DNA from: Streptomyces griseoluteus
Lineage (GTDB): Bacteria > Actinomycetota > Actinomycetes > Streptomycetales > Streptomycetaceae
Reading direction: 5' to 3'
Length of the DNA: 64,000 nucleotides
Assembly: GCF_004784465.1 (NCBI RefSeq)
Contig: NZ_SRRU01000002.1
Location: 662,413 to 726,412 of the forward strand
Position 1 is the first letter of the stretch. Each line of letters starts with the position of its first letter. Made by a program: the position numbers and the translations under genes. The notes below the pieces were generated by a model. It worked only from the letters and a program-made list of their open reading frames with translations. It did not search any database and was not told the origin of the DNA. Below, piece after piece: positions 12,744-21,517 of the stretch.

Positions 12744-13131
12744 ACGTGCCGAAGCTCCAGACGTTGCCCTCGGCGTCCCGCGCCAGGTAGTCCCGCGCGC
12801 CGTAGTCCTGGTCCGTCGGGGGCGCGAGGATCTCCACACCGTGCTCCACCGCGCGCCGGTGATGGGCGTCCACGTCGTCCACCACCACGTACACCCCTGC
12901 CGGGCCCCCGCCACCCATCACCTCGGCGAAGACACCGCCGCGCCCCTTGGACCCCAGCATCACCGCCCCGTTCCCCTGGGCCAGCTCGGCGTGCAGGACC
13001 GTACCGTCCTCCGACTCGTACACCGCCAGCTCGGTGAAGCCCAGCGCCCGCGTGAGCTGCGCGATCGCCGCCCGCGCGTCCGCGTACAGCAGCGTCGGGT
13101 ACACGCTGGGGCGCCCGCCGGTGTCCGCCAT
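12721..13131 (-). CDS. VOC (glyoxalase/bleomycin-resistance) family protein
   Basis: A 136-residue single-module protein of the vicinal-oxygen-chelate superfamily, with the paired beta-alpha-beta-beta-beta pattern: YPTLLYADARAAIAQLTRALGF, then GVYVVVDDVDAHHRRAVEHG and the closing ARDAEGNVWSFGTY. Such proteins bind a metal and act as dioxygenases, isomerases or drug-binding proteins; the substrate is not evident. Start ATG at 13131 was preferred to one three codons earlier because GGGAG is eight bases upstream. Confidence 0.88.
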   Translation of the reverse strand: MADTGGRPSVYPTLLYADARAAIAQLTRALGFTELAVYESEDGTVLHAELAQGNGAVMLGSKGRGGVFAEVMGGGGPAGVYVVVDDVDAHHRRAVEHGVEILAPPTDQDYGARDYLARDAEGNVWSFGTYAPALSS

Positions 13132-13202
13132 GCCGATCACTCCCTTGCGAACGGTTCCGCCCGCTTCGTCCCCTCAGTCTGGCAGCCGGTACTGACCACG
13201 CC

Positions 13203-14093
13203 TCAGCCGAACGTGTTGCACCGGTCCGGATCGCCTGTCCGGTAGCCCTGGTCGAACCACTGCTGCCGCTGCAGCGAGGACCCGTGCGTCCAGGTCTCCG
13301 GGGTCACCTTCCCCTGGAACTCCTGCTGGATGCGGTCGTCGCCCACGGCCGCCGCCGCGTTCAGCCCGTCCTTGATGTCCGCCGGGGTCAGGCTGGTGAT
13401 CAGAGGCTTCCCCGTCGACTCGTCCGAGGTCGTCGTCGCGTGGTGCGCCCACACCCCGGCATAACAGTCCGCCTGCAGCTCGACCCGGACCGAGCTGCTG
13501 TTCTCGCCGGTCGTCCCGTCCTGGCTCCGGCCCAGCGTGCCCATCAGGTCCTGCACATGGTGGCCGTACTCGTGCGCGATCACGTACGCCTGCGCGAACG
13601 GGCCCCCGCTCGCCCCGAACTTCGTGCGCAGTTCGTCGAAGAAGCCCAGGTCCAGATAGACCCGCTGGTCACCAGGGCAGTAGAACGGCCCCACGGCCGC
13701 CGTCGCCGCCCCGCAGGCGGTACGGATCTGCCCGCTGAAGAGATACGTCTCCGCCGGGGTGTACCGCTTCCCCCGCTGCCCGAACTCGCCCGACCAGTAG
13801 TCCTGCACGCTGTTGACCACCGCGACCGCCCGGCAGTCCTCGCGGGTGTTCGCGTCCCGGCCGGTACGGCAGGACTGCTGGACCTCGCTCACCGAGGAGG
13901 GCTGGGACGTGGTCTCCTCACCGCCCGAGGAGAGCCCGAGCTGGTCCGGGCCGACGCCCAGGAACAGCGCCAGCAGCAGCCCGACCAGCCCGACGACACC
14001 CCCGCCGATCGTCGCCCGGCCGCCCGGCACCCGGCTCCCGCGCACGTCCCGCACCTCGGAGGTGTCCAGATTCGCGTCGTCGTCGAACTGCAC
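13203..14093 (-). CDS. Neutral zinc metallopeptidase, YpfJ family
   Basis: A 296-residue protein of the putative neutral zinc metallopeptidase family (PF04228). An N-terminal cytosolic stretch is followed by one membrane helix (about residues 31-50, [19 protein letters not shown]). The extracytoplasmic domain carries HEYGHH (His174-Glu175, His178), [13 protein letters not shown], which supplies the third ligand region, and paired cysteines. GTG start at 14093. No physiological substrate is known for the family. The gene runs divergently from the ABC-F gene. Confidence 0.92.
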   Translation of the reverse strand: MQFDDDANLDTSEVRDVRGSRVPGGRATIGGGVVGLVGLLLALFLGVGPDQLGLSSGGEETTSQPSSVSEVQQSCRTGRDANTREDCRAVAVVNSVQDYWSGEFGQRGKRYTPAETYLFSGQIRTACGAATAAVGPFYCPGDQRVYLDLGFFDELRTKFGASGGPFAQAYVIAHEYGHHVQDLMGTLGRSQDGTTGENSSSVRVELQADCYAGVWAHHATTTSDESTGKPLITSLTPADIKDGLNAAAAVGDDRIQQEFQGKVTPETWTHGSSLQRQQWFDQGYRTGDPDRCNTFG

Positions 14094-14241
14094 AGCCCGT
14101 CACCTTCTGTCGGCTTCCATCGGCTTTCGCGAGCTTCCGGCCCGACCCGTCACACCGGGGCCCGCAGCTCACGCGGCATCTGTACCCCGAGACTCCCCAT
14201 ACCTGCCCCCCGAGGCAGGAAAAGGGCTTGCCCGCCCCCGT

Positions 14242-14247
14242 TAGACT
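14242..14247 (+). promoter_or_regulatory. -10 element for leader ORF and ABC-F gene
   Basis: TAGACT matches the streptomycete -10 consensus TANNNT and ends six bases before an ATG at 14254, so transcription would begin at or next to that codon. No convincing -35 hexamer is seen at 16-19 bases. Confidence 0.45.
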
Positions 14248-14253
14248 GGCCCC

Positions 14254-14277
14254 ATGGCCATTCTCCTCGCGCATTAG
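14254..14277 (+). CDS. Possible leaderless 7-codon leader peptide MAILLAH
   Basis: ATG at 14254 opens a seven-codon frame, MAILLAH, ending with TAG at 14275-14277, 55 bases before the ABC-F start. The -10 hexamer placement would make the ATG the first transcribed codon. Bases after the stop can fold (GACGG and GGG at 14277-14287 against CCC and CCGTC). ABC-F genes of antibiotic-resistance type are often controlled by short translated leaders that sense stalled ribosomes. That role here is inference; conservation across species would be needed. Confidence 0.35.
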   Translation: MAILLAH

Positions 14278-14332
14278 ACGGCGGGAACGCCCTCGACAGC
14301 CGCCCATCCGTCAACCACGTACGCCCAGGAGT

Positions 14333-15937
<1,605 letters not shown>

Positions 15938-16034
15938 CCCCGGCGCGATCATTCGGCCCGATCATTCGGCCCAGCGGTGATCCACCATCTGAGTGAGATC
16001 TCCTCATACCGAGGTGTGTCCTACACGGATTTTG

Positions 16035-16077
16035 CGGCCGGTCCCCCCGTACCCGAGCGGTACCGGGGGACCGGCCG
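16035..16077 (+). terminator. Terminator hairpin after the ABC-F gene
   Basis: A 19-base arm CGGCCGGTCCCCCCGTACC (16035-16053) pairs with GGTACCGGGGGACCGGCCG (16059-16077) with one mismatch and a five-base loop. No T-run follows. In the 342 bases between the ABC-F stop and the next start (15938-16279) I see nothing else apart from two tandem ATCATTCGGCCC copies at 15949-15972. Confidence 0.65.
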
Positions 16078-16279
16078 TCTCGCGTCGCTGACCTGGGACT
16101 TCCCGATTCCACCCGTTCGGCGGTACGCGCGCGCCGCTTCGGAATCGCTGATTCCGTATGTGCGGACCCGCTCCTGTCGTCACAACCTCGTCTCACGGAC
16201 CTTGCCGAATGGGTGGCCAACCCGACGAGAAGGGGTGATCATGAGAAGACCAGAGCGCACTTCCCATGAGGAGGACCGG

Positions 16280-16501
16280 GTGGCCGAGACTCTGAAGAAG
16301 GGCAGCCGGGTTACCGGCGCCGCGCGCGACAAGCTCGCGGCAGACCTGAAGAAAAAGTACGACTCCGGAGCGAGCATCCGGGCGCTGGCCGAGGAAACCG
16401 GTCGCTCGTATGGCTTTGTGCACCGGATGCTCAGCGAGTCGGGCGTCACGCTCCGTGGGCGTGGCGGTGCGACGCGGGGCAAGAAGGCCGCGTCGTCCTG
16501 A
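16280..16501 (+). CDS. Small helix-turn-helix protein
   Basis: A 73-residue basic protein. The GTG start at 16280 has a perfect AGGAGG six bases upstream, inside a longer open frame that is therefore rejected as the start. Residues about 20-55 (LKKKYDSGASIRALAEETGRS...VHRMLSESG) form a resolvase/homeodomain-like helix-turn-helix; the tail GGATRGKKAASS is basic. It resembles the small conserved streptomycete HTH proteins. It probably binds DNA, perhaps as a nucleoid-associated factor; target unknown. Confidence 0.85.
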   Translation: MAETLKKGSRVTGAARDKLAADLKKKYDSGASIRALAEETGRSYGFVHRMLSESGVTLRGRGGATRGKKAASS

Positions 16502-16630
16502 CTCCGGGCGGCCCATCGGCTTCGATGGTGGCCACCCGGTCGGTCCTCTGATCGTCCGGGTGGTTACTGTGCAGTCACTTCGCGGTGCCGTACGGCTCCG
16601 CGCGATGACCGCACCCACCGGAGGCGCCCC

Positions 16631-17434
16631 ATGGCTTCGCCCGACCAGGACCTCGCTCCTGTACTCGACAAGGACGGCGTACGGCTCACCGTCGACGACG
16701 CGCTCGCCACGGTGACCCTGACCAACCCCGCCAAGCGCAACGCGCAGAGCCCCGCTCTGTGGCGGGCGCTGGCCGAGGCGGGCCGGGCGCTGCCGGGCTC
16801 CGTCCGCGTGGTCGTGCTGCGTGGCGAGGGCAAGTCCTTCTCCGCCGGGCTGGACCGCCAGATGTTCACGCCCGAGGGGATCGAGGGCGAGCCGAGCTTC
16901 ATCGATCTCGCGCGCCGTGACGACGCCGGGGTCGACTCCGCCATCGCCGCGTTCCAGGAGGCGTTCACCTGGTGGCGGCGCAACGACATCGTGTCCATCG
17001 CCGCCGTGCAGGGACACGCCATCGGCGCCGGCTTCCAGCTGGCCCTCGCCTGTGACCTGCGGGTCGTCGCCGACGACGTGCAGTTCGCCATGCGCGAGAC
17101 CAGCCTCGGCCTGGTCCCCGACCTCACCGGCACCCACCCGCTGGTCGGCCTCGTCGGCTACGCCCGCGCGCTGGAGATCTGTGTGACCGGCCGCTTCGTG
17201 CACGCGGAGGAGGCGGTCGTCTCCGGCCTCGCCAGCGTCGCCGTGCCCGCCGCCGAACTCGACGGCGCGGCCGCCGACCTCGCCTCCGCGGTACTGGCCG
17301 CGCCGCGCGACGCCGTGGTGGAGACCAAGGCGCTGCTGCGCGGTGCCGTGGGCCGCTCCTTCGACGAGCAGGTCGTCGCCGAGCGCGCCGCCCAGGCCCG
17401 CCGTCTGCGCGACCTCGCGGGCATCGGGGACTGA
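16631..17434 (+). CDS. Enoyl-CoA hydratase/isomerase family protein
   Basis: A 267-residue crotonase-fold protein. The oxyanion-hole regions GEGKSFSAGLDRQMF and VQGHAIGAGFQLALACDLRV are clear; a usual catalytic Glu position is occupied in FAMRETSLGLVPDL, where an acidic residue is retained in the helix (RETSLG). The C-terminal VVETKALLRGAVGRS is typical. Hydrates or isomerises acyl-CoA in fatty or branched-chain acid breakdown; substrate unknown. GGAGG lies seven bases before the ATG. Stands alone, converging on the gene at 17464. Confidence 0.9.
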   Translation: MASPDQDLAPVLDKDGVRLTVDDALATVTLTNPAKRNAQSPALWRALAEAGRALPGSVRVVVLRGEGKSFSAGLDRQMFTPEGIEGEPSFIDLARRDDAGVDSAIAAFQEAFTWWRRNDIVSIAAVQGHAIGAGFQLALACDLRVVADDVQFAMRETSLGLVPDLTGTHPLVGLVGYARALEICVTGRFVHAEEAVVSGLASVAVPAAELDGAAADLASAVLAAPRDAVVETKALLRGAVGRSFDEQVVAERAAQARRLRDLAGIGD

Positions 17435-17463
17435 GCCCACCGCGGCCCCGTTCGCGGTCGCGC

Positions 17464-18180
17464 TCATTCCACGCCGGTCACCAGGACCGCCACCGTCGGG
17501 CGGTCCTCCAGCGTGTCCCGTACCGCCGCGCGCACCCGCTGGGCCACCTCGGTGGCCCGGTGCGCGGAGTCCGTGGCGACCTCCACGTACACATGCCGGT
17601 GCGGGAGGGCCGCGTCCGACTCGCGCCGCTGGACCCGGACCGCGTGGCCCCGGTCGCCGAAGGCCGCCGTCAGCCGGGTCACCCCGGCCACCGTGAGCAC
17701 GGCCGCGGCCACCGTCGCCTCGTCCGGGTCGGTGGTCCGCTCGGCGTCCGGCGCCCGCTGCGGCCGGGGCGCCGGGGGCGGTTCGGCGGGCGGCTCCAAC
17801 AGGTCCGTCACCCGCAGGTCCACCTCCGTCACGGTGAGCCCCAGCCGGTCGGCCGCCGCGGTCAGCACCTCCCGCAGCCGGTCCGCCGTCACCGGCAGCG
17901 GCCGGGCGGCGGTCGCCGCGAAGTCTGCCGTCACCCGGAGGGGCCCCGGCCACAGCGCGCTCGGCGGGGCCGGTACGACCGGCTCGCGCACCTCCCGCGG
18001 ATCGGCCGGACCGATCCGCAGCGTGCCCAGCCACGCCCCCGGCACCTCCGCCGCCGCCCCGGCCAGCACAGAGGCGGCCGCCCGTTCCGTCATCCACGCA
18101 CCGTCCCGGCTGCCGCCGAGCGGCAGCAGTCTGCCGGGCGCCAGTCGCTGCCGTACCGCCTGTGTCCAGTCCGCCGTCAT
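17464..18180 (-). CDS. Conserved protein next to the Asp23 cluster (annotated elsewhere as NPV P10-like)
   Basis: A 238-residue soluble-looking protein with a proline-rich linker around residues 125-145 (EPPAEPPPAPRPQ) and a C-terminal part whose pattern (HVYVEVATDSAHRATEVAQRVRAAVRDTLEDRPTVAVLVTG split over the end) resembles the alpha/beta repeat of Asp23-type domains. It is transcribed away from the Asp23/AmaP genes with 89 bases between the starts; GGTGGAGGA immediately precedes the ATG. The P10 label in public annotations does not imply viral origin. Role in envelope stress is inferred from position. Confidence 0.8.
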   Translation of the reverse strand: MTADWTQAVRQRLAPGRLLPLGGSRDGAWMTERAAASVLAGAAAEVPGAWLGTLRIGPADPREVREPVVPAPPSALWPGPLRVTADFAATAARPLPVTADRLREVLTAAADRLGLTVTEVDLRVTDLLEPPAEPPPAPRPQRAPDAERTTDPDEATVAAAVLTVAGVTRLTAAFGDRGHAVRVQRRESDAALPHRHVYVEVATDSAHRATEVAQRVRAAVRDTLEDRPTVAVLVTGVE

Positions 18181-18269
18181 TCCTCCACCCTGCCCTCTCC
18201 ACGGCGCGCAACGGCGCAGGCGTGCTTACCGTGGTCGGAGAACGACGACCGAAAAGGGGAGCAGTGGCG

Positions 18270-18743
18270 ATGAGCGAGATGGCAACCCACGGCGGCGACA
18301 ACGAGCCGCAGACCTCGGCCCGCAGGCAGACCCGGTCCGGCGGCGGCGACCCGGCGACCAGAGGCCGCACCACCATCGCGGACGGAGTCGTCGAGAAGAT
18401 CGCCGGAATGGCGGCACGTGACGTGGAGGGCGTGCACGCCATGGGCAGCGGCCTCTCCCGCACCCTCGGCGCCGTGCGCGAGCGGGTGCCGGGCGGCGGC
18501 AAGGCCGTCACCCGGGGCGTGAAGGCCGAGGTCGGAGAGGTGCAGACCGCGCTCGACCTGGAGATCGTCGTGGAGTACGGCTATCCCATCGGCGACGTCT
18601 CCGGCGCGGTCCGGGAGAACGTGATCTCCGCCGTGGAGCGGATGACGAGCCTCGAGGTCGTCGAGGTCAACATCGCGGTCAGCGACGTCCACCTCCCCGA
18701 AGAGGAGGACGACGAGGAGCCGGGGCAGCCTCGTATCCAGTGA
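18270..18743 (+). CDS. Asp23/Gls24 family envelope stress protein
   Basis: A 157-residue protein of family PF03780. After an unstructured polar N-terminus of about 35 residues comes the Asp23 core: TTIADGVVEKIAGMAARDVEGVH, VKAEVGEVQTALDLEIVVEYGY, and VSGAVRENVISAVERMTSLEVVEVNI; the tail is very acidic (EEEDDEEP). In Gram-positives Asp23 is membrane-tethered by AmaP, which is encoded at the end of this cluster. ATG at 18270 has AGGGGAG eight bases upstream. First of five co-directional genes. Confidence 0.93.
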   Translation: MSEMATHGGDNEPQTSARRQTRSGGGDPATRGRTTIADGVVEKIAGMAARDVEGVHAMGSGLSRTLGAVRERVPGGGKAVTRGVKAEVGEVQTALDLEIVVEYGYPIGDVSGAVRENVISAVERMTSLEVVEVNIAVSDVHLPEEEDDEEPGQPRIQ

Positions 18744-18827
18744 GTCGGGGGGTACTCGTACAAGAGGCCGGACCGGCTGACATCACTCGGCCGGACGAGC
18801 CGACCCGCTTGAAGGAGCGCTGCAGAG

Positions 18828-19058
18828 ATGAGCATGGCAGCAGTCGGCATGATCGCCGGAATGGCGCTGGGCTTCGCCGGGTTCTACGGCGGTTTCGGAG
18901 CCTTCGTGCTGGTGGCGGCCCTCGGGGCCATCGGATTCTTCGCCGGCCGCTTCATGGACGGTGAACTGGAGCTCGGCGACTTCTTCCGCCGCCGGGACGA
19001 CCGCACCCGTGACGACCGGCTCCGCACCGGCGGCGACCGGCGCGACTGGCGCCGGTGA
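18828..19058 (+). CDS. Small membrane protein of the Asp23/AmaP cluster (DUF2273-like)
   Basis: A 76-residue protein. Residues about 3-44 are two close membrane helices rich in Gly/Ala/Phe (MAAVGMIAGMALGFAGFYGG, then FVLVAALGAIGFFAGRF); residues 50-76 form a highly charged Arg/Asp tail. Small DUF2273 proteins sit beside Asp23 genes in many Gram-positives. GAAGGAG precedes the ATG. Its stop overlaps the GTG of the next gene, so translation is coupled. Confidence 0.85.
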   Translation: MSMAAVGMIAGMALGFAGFYGGFGAFVLVAALGAIGFFAGRFMDGELELGDFFRRRDDRTRDDRLRTGGDRRDWRR

Positions 19059-19471
19059 GCGCGATGAGCACGGAGGCCGGCGCGGCGGCGCCGGCTGTCC
19101 CGGACCGCACCCCGCCGGGCGAGCGCGGGTACACCCGGATCGCGGACCGGGTCGTCGCCAAGATCGCCGCGCGGGCCGCGCGGGAGGCGATCGCTCCGCT
19201 GCCCCGCGATCTCGACCCGCCGCACGCCACGGTCAACGTCCGTCCCCGGGCACGCGGCACCGGCCCGGTGGAGGACAGCCCCTTCGCCACGGCCCGGGTG
19301 CGGGTGGCGCTGGAGCTGGAGTACCCCGGCGACATCGGCGCGCGCTGCGCGGCCGTACGCCGCCGGGTCACCGAGCGGGTGGGCACGCTGGCGAACATGG
19401 AGGTGCCGGAGGTGGTCGTCGAGGTGGAGCGGCTGCGGCTGCCCGGTGAGCGTCGGGGGAGGACGGTATGA
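19055..19471 (+). CDS. Second Asp23/Gls24 family protein
   Basis: A 138-residue Asp23-type protein, shorter than the one at 18270. The core includes YTRIADRVVAKIAARAAREAI, RVRVALELEYPGDIGARCAAVRRRV, and MEVPEVVVEVERL. It starts at a GTG overlapping the previous stop (an ATG three codons later is an alternative), and its TGA overlaps the next ATG. Likely forms mixed assemblies with the first Asp23 protein under the membrane; that is inference. Confidence 0.88.
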   Translation: MSAMSTEAGAAAPAVPDRTPPGERGYTRIADRVVAKIAARAAREAIAPLPRDLDPPHATVNVRPRARGTGPVEDSPFATARVRVALELEYPGDIGARCAAVRRRVTERVGTLANMEVPEVVVEVERLRLPGERRGRTV

Positions 19472-20151
19472 GCGAGCCGCCGCAGGACGCCACCCGGCCC
19501 ATGCCCGTGGTGGACACCGAGAAGCACCCGGACACCGAGAAGCACCCCGGCACCGAGCGGCACACCCCGCCCACGGCCCAGCAGCCGGCCCTCTCCCCGG
19601 ACGCCCGCGGCAGCGGCCGTTTCTGGTCCGCCCGCCGCGTCCCCTCGGCGATCGTCGCCCTGCTCACCCTGGGCGGCGCCGGCCTGCTGCTGTACGACGT
19701 GGTCGCCGTCCGCGCCGGGTACCCGGCGATGTACTGGCGCCGCGAACTCGCCCGCCAGCTGGCCGAGCGTCCCCTCGACGACATCCCGGTGCTCGCGGGC
19801 GCCGCCTTCGTCGCCGCCGTCGGCCTCTGGCTGATCCTGCTCGCGATCACCCCCGGCCTGCGCAACCTGCTCCCCATGCTCCGCCCGCGCCACGACGTAC
19901 GCGCCGCGCTCACCCGTGACGCCGCCGCCCAGGTGCTGCGGGACCGGGCCGTGGAGGTCTCCGGGGTGCGCGAGGCGCGGGTGAGGATGCACCGCCGCCG
20001 GGCCGACGTGCGGGTGATCTCGCACTTCCGGGACCCCGCCGAGGTGCGGAGCGACCTGGACACCGCGCTGGCCGGTGCCGTGACCGACCTCGGCCTGGTG
20101 CGGCGCCCCAAGCTGTCGGTACGCCTCAGGGGACCCGGGAAGAAGGGATGA
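19468..20151 (+). CDS. DUF6286 membrane protein of the Asp23/AmaP cluster
   Basis: A 227-residue protein with two membrane helices (about residues 59-80, VPSAIVALLTLGGAGLLLYDVV, and about 108-130, VLAGAAFVAAVGLWLILLAI) and a C-terminal cytosolic domain of about 90 residues that resembles the AmaP/Asp23-binding module (ALTRDAAAQVLRDRAVEVSG, PKLSVRLRG). The N-terminus is polar and holds three copies of a six-residue repeat, DTEKHP. Overlaps both neighbours by four bases. Probably a membrane anchor for Asp23 proteins. Confidence 0.85.
   Translation: MSEPPQDATRPMPVVDTEKHPDTEKHPGTERHTPPTAQQPALSPDARGSGRFWSARRVPSAIVALLTLGGAGLLLYDVVAVRAGYPAMYWRRELARQLAERPLDDIPVLAGAAFVAAVGLWLILLAITPGLRNLLPMLRPRHDVRAALTRDAAAQVLRDRAVEVSGVREARVRMHRRRADVRVISHFRDPAEVRSDLDTALAGAVTDLGLVRRPKLSVRLRGPGKKG
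19513..19566 (+). repeat. Three 18-base tandem repeats coding DTEKHP
   Basis: Units at 19513-19530, 19531-19548 and 19549-19566; the first two differ at one base and the third has diverged (GTERHT). In frame within the DUF6286 gene, in a disordered region, so copy number may vary between strains. Confidence 0.8.
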
Positions 20152-20738
20152 GGGGCATGCGTTCAGGAGTCGTCAACCGCGTCCTGCTGGCGCTCGCCGG
20201 ACTGGTGCTGTTCGTGCTCGGCGGGTCGGTGCTGGCCGTCGGCCTCGGCGCGCCCTCGCCCTCCTGGTGGCCGCACTCCGGCCGGCACGACGTGCTGCTC
20301 AGCCGGGCCGAGCGCACCGCCTGGCGGGACCAGGACTGGTGGTGGCCCGCGCTGATCGCGCTGCTGGCCGTTCTGTTCCTCGTCGGACTGTGGTGGCTGG
20401 TGTCGGTGCTGCGCAGGCACCGGCTCTCCGAGATCCTCGTCGACAGCGGCGACGGCACCGGCGCCCTGGTGCGCGGCGGCGCGCTGGAGTCCGCGGTCGC
20501 GGAGGACGCGGCCCGCCGGCCGGGCGTGGCCGGGGCAGGCGCCCGCCTGAGCGGCCGCCGGACGTCCCCCGCGCTGCGCGCCGGGCTCCGCCTGGAACCC
20601 GGCGCCGCCCCGGCCGCCGCCCTGGCCGACTTCGCCGCGCACCCACTGGGCGCGGCCCGCGACTCGACGGGCATCGAGACGCTGCCCACCGAGGTGCGGC
20701 TGCGGGCGGTACGGCACAAGGCGGACCGGGTGAGCTGA
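20148..20738 (+). CDS. amaP: Alkaline shock response membrane anchor protein AmaP
   Basis: A 196-residue protein with the AmaP plan: two membrane helices (about residues 10-32, VLLALAGLVLFVLGGSVLAVGL, and about 64-86, ALIALLAVLFLVGLWWLVSVL) flanking a short extracytoplasmic loop rich in Trp, then a cytosolic domain ending TGIETLPTEVRLRAVRHKADRV. In Staphylococcus AmaP tethers Asp23 to the membrane. Last gene of the cluster, ATG overlapping the previous stop. An ATG three codons later is an alternative start. Confidence 0.88.
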   Translation: MRGMRSGVVNRVLLALAGLVLFVLGGSVLAVGLGAPSPSWWPHSGRHDVLLSRAERTAWRDQDWWWPALIALLAVLFLVGLWWLVSVLRRHRLSEILVDSGDGTGALVRGGALESAVAEDAARRPGVAGAGARLSGRRTSPALRAGLRLEPGAAPAAALADFAAHPLGAARDSTGIETLPTEVRLRAVRHKADRVS

Positions 20739-20757
20739 CGGTCCGCCCCGGAAGGAC

Positions 20758-21513
20758 TCAGAACCCGTGCCGCATGCCCCCGTCGACCGGCAGCATGACG
20801 CCCGTCAGATAGGACGCGGCCGGGGACAGCAGGAACGCGGCCACCCGCCCGAACTCCTCCGGCGTCCCGTACCGGCGCAGCGGGATGCGGGACTCGTTGG
20901 CCGCCCTGGTGGCCACCGGGTCGGCGGAGAGGGCGTCCAGCTCGCGCACCCGGTCGGTGTCTATACGCGCCGGGAGCAGGCCGACGACCCGGATGCCGCG
21001 CGGGCCCAGCTCGTCGGAGAGGGACTTGGCGAACCCGGCGAGGCCCGGCCGCAGCCCGTTGGAGATGGTCAGCCCCGGGATCGGCTCGTGCACCGAGCCC
21101 GACAGCACGAACCCGATCACCCCGCCCGGCTCCAGCTCCGCCGCCGCGGCGCGGGCCAGGCGCACCGCGCCGAGGAACACCGACTCGAACGCGTCCCGCC
21201 ACTGCTCGTCGCTGTTGTCCGCGACGAAGCCGGGCGGCGGGCCGCCGACGCTGATGAGGATGCCGTCGAAACGGCCGAAGCGCTCGCGGGCCAGCGCGAT
21301 CAGCCGCTCCGGAGCGTCCGCCTCGGCATTGCCGACGGCCACGCCCACCGCGTCCGGGCCGAGCTCGGCGGCGGCGTCCGCCACCCGCTGCTCGTCCCGG
21401 CCGGTGACGACCACCTTCGCCCCGTCCGCGACCAACTGCCGCGCGGCCGCGTTGCCCAGGCCCCGCGAGGCGCCGGTGACGATGTACACCCGGTCCTTCA
21501 GTCCAAGATCCAT
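20758..21513 (-). CDS. SDR family oxidoreductase
   Basis: A 251-residue short-chain dehydrogenase. Cofactor motif TGASRGLG near residue 14, then NAG-equivalent region replaced by SVGGPPPGF, and a catalytic Ser in FVLSGSVHEP. The usual YxxxK is not in its normal form: the aligned stretch reads ISNGLRPGLAGFAKS, with Asn and no Tyr, so activity may differ from classical SDRs. The C-terminus TGVMLPVDGGMRHGF is typical. It starts four bases after the GH15 stop, with AGGAG before its ATG, so the pair is an operon. Confidence 0.9.
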   Translation of the reverse strand: MDLGLKDRVYIVTGASRGLGNAAARQLVADGAKVVVTGRDEQRVADAAAELGPDAVGVAVGNAEADAPERLIALARERFGRFDGILISVGGPPPGFVADNSDEQWRDAFESVFLGAVRLARAAAAELEPGGVIGFVLSGSVHEPIPGLTISNGLRPGLAGFAKSLSDELGPRGIRVVGLLPARIDTDRVRELDALSADPVATRAANESRIPLRRYGTPEEFGRVAAFLLSPAASYLTGVMLPVDGGMRHGF

Positions 21514-21517
21514 GCTC

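Noticed and set aside
17464..18180. Viral origin of the P10-labelled protein
   Set aside because: The label is inherited from automated annotation; the sequence is ordinary streptomycete and next to the Asp23 cluster, with no phage genes nearby.
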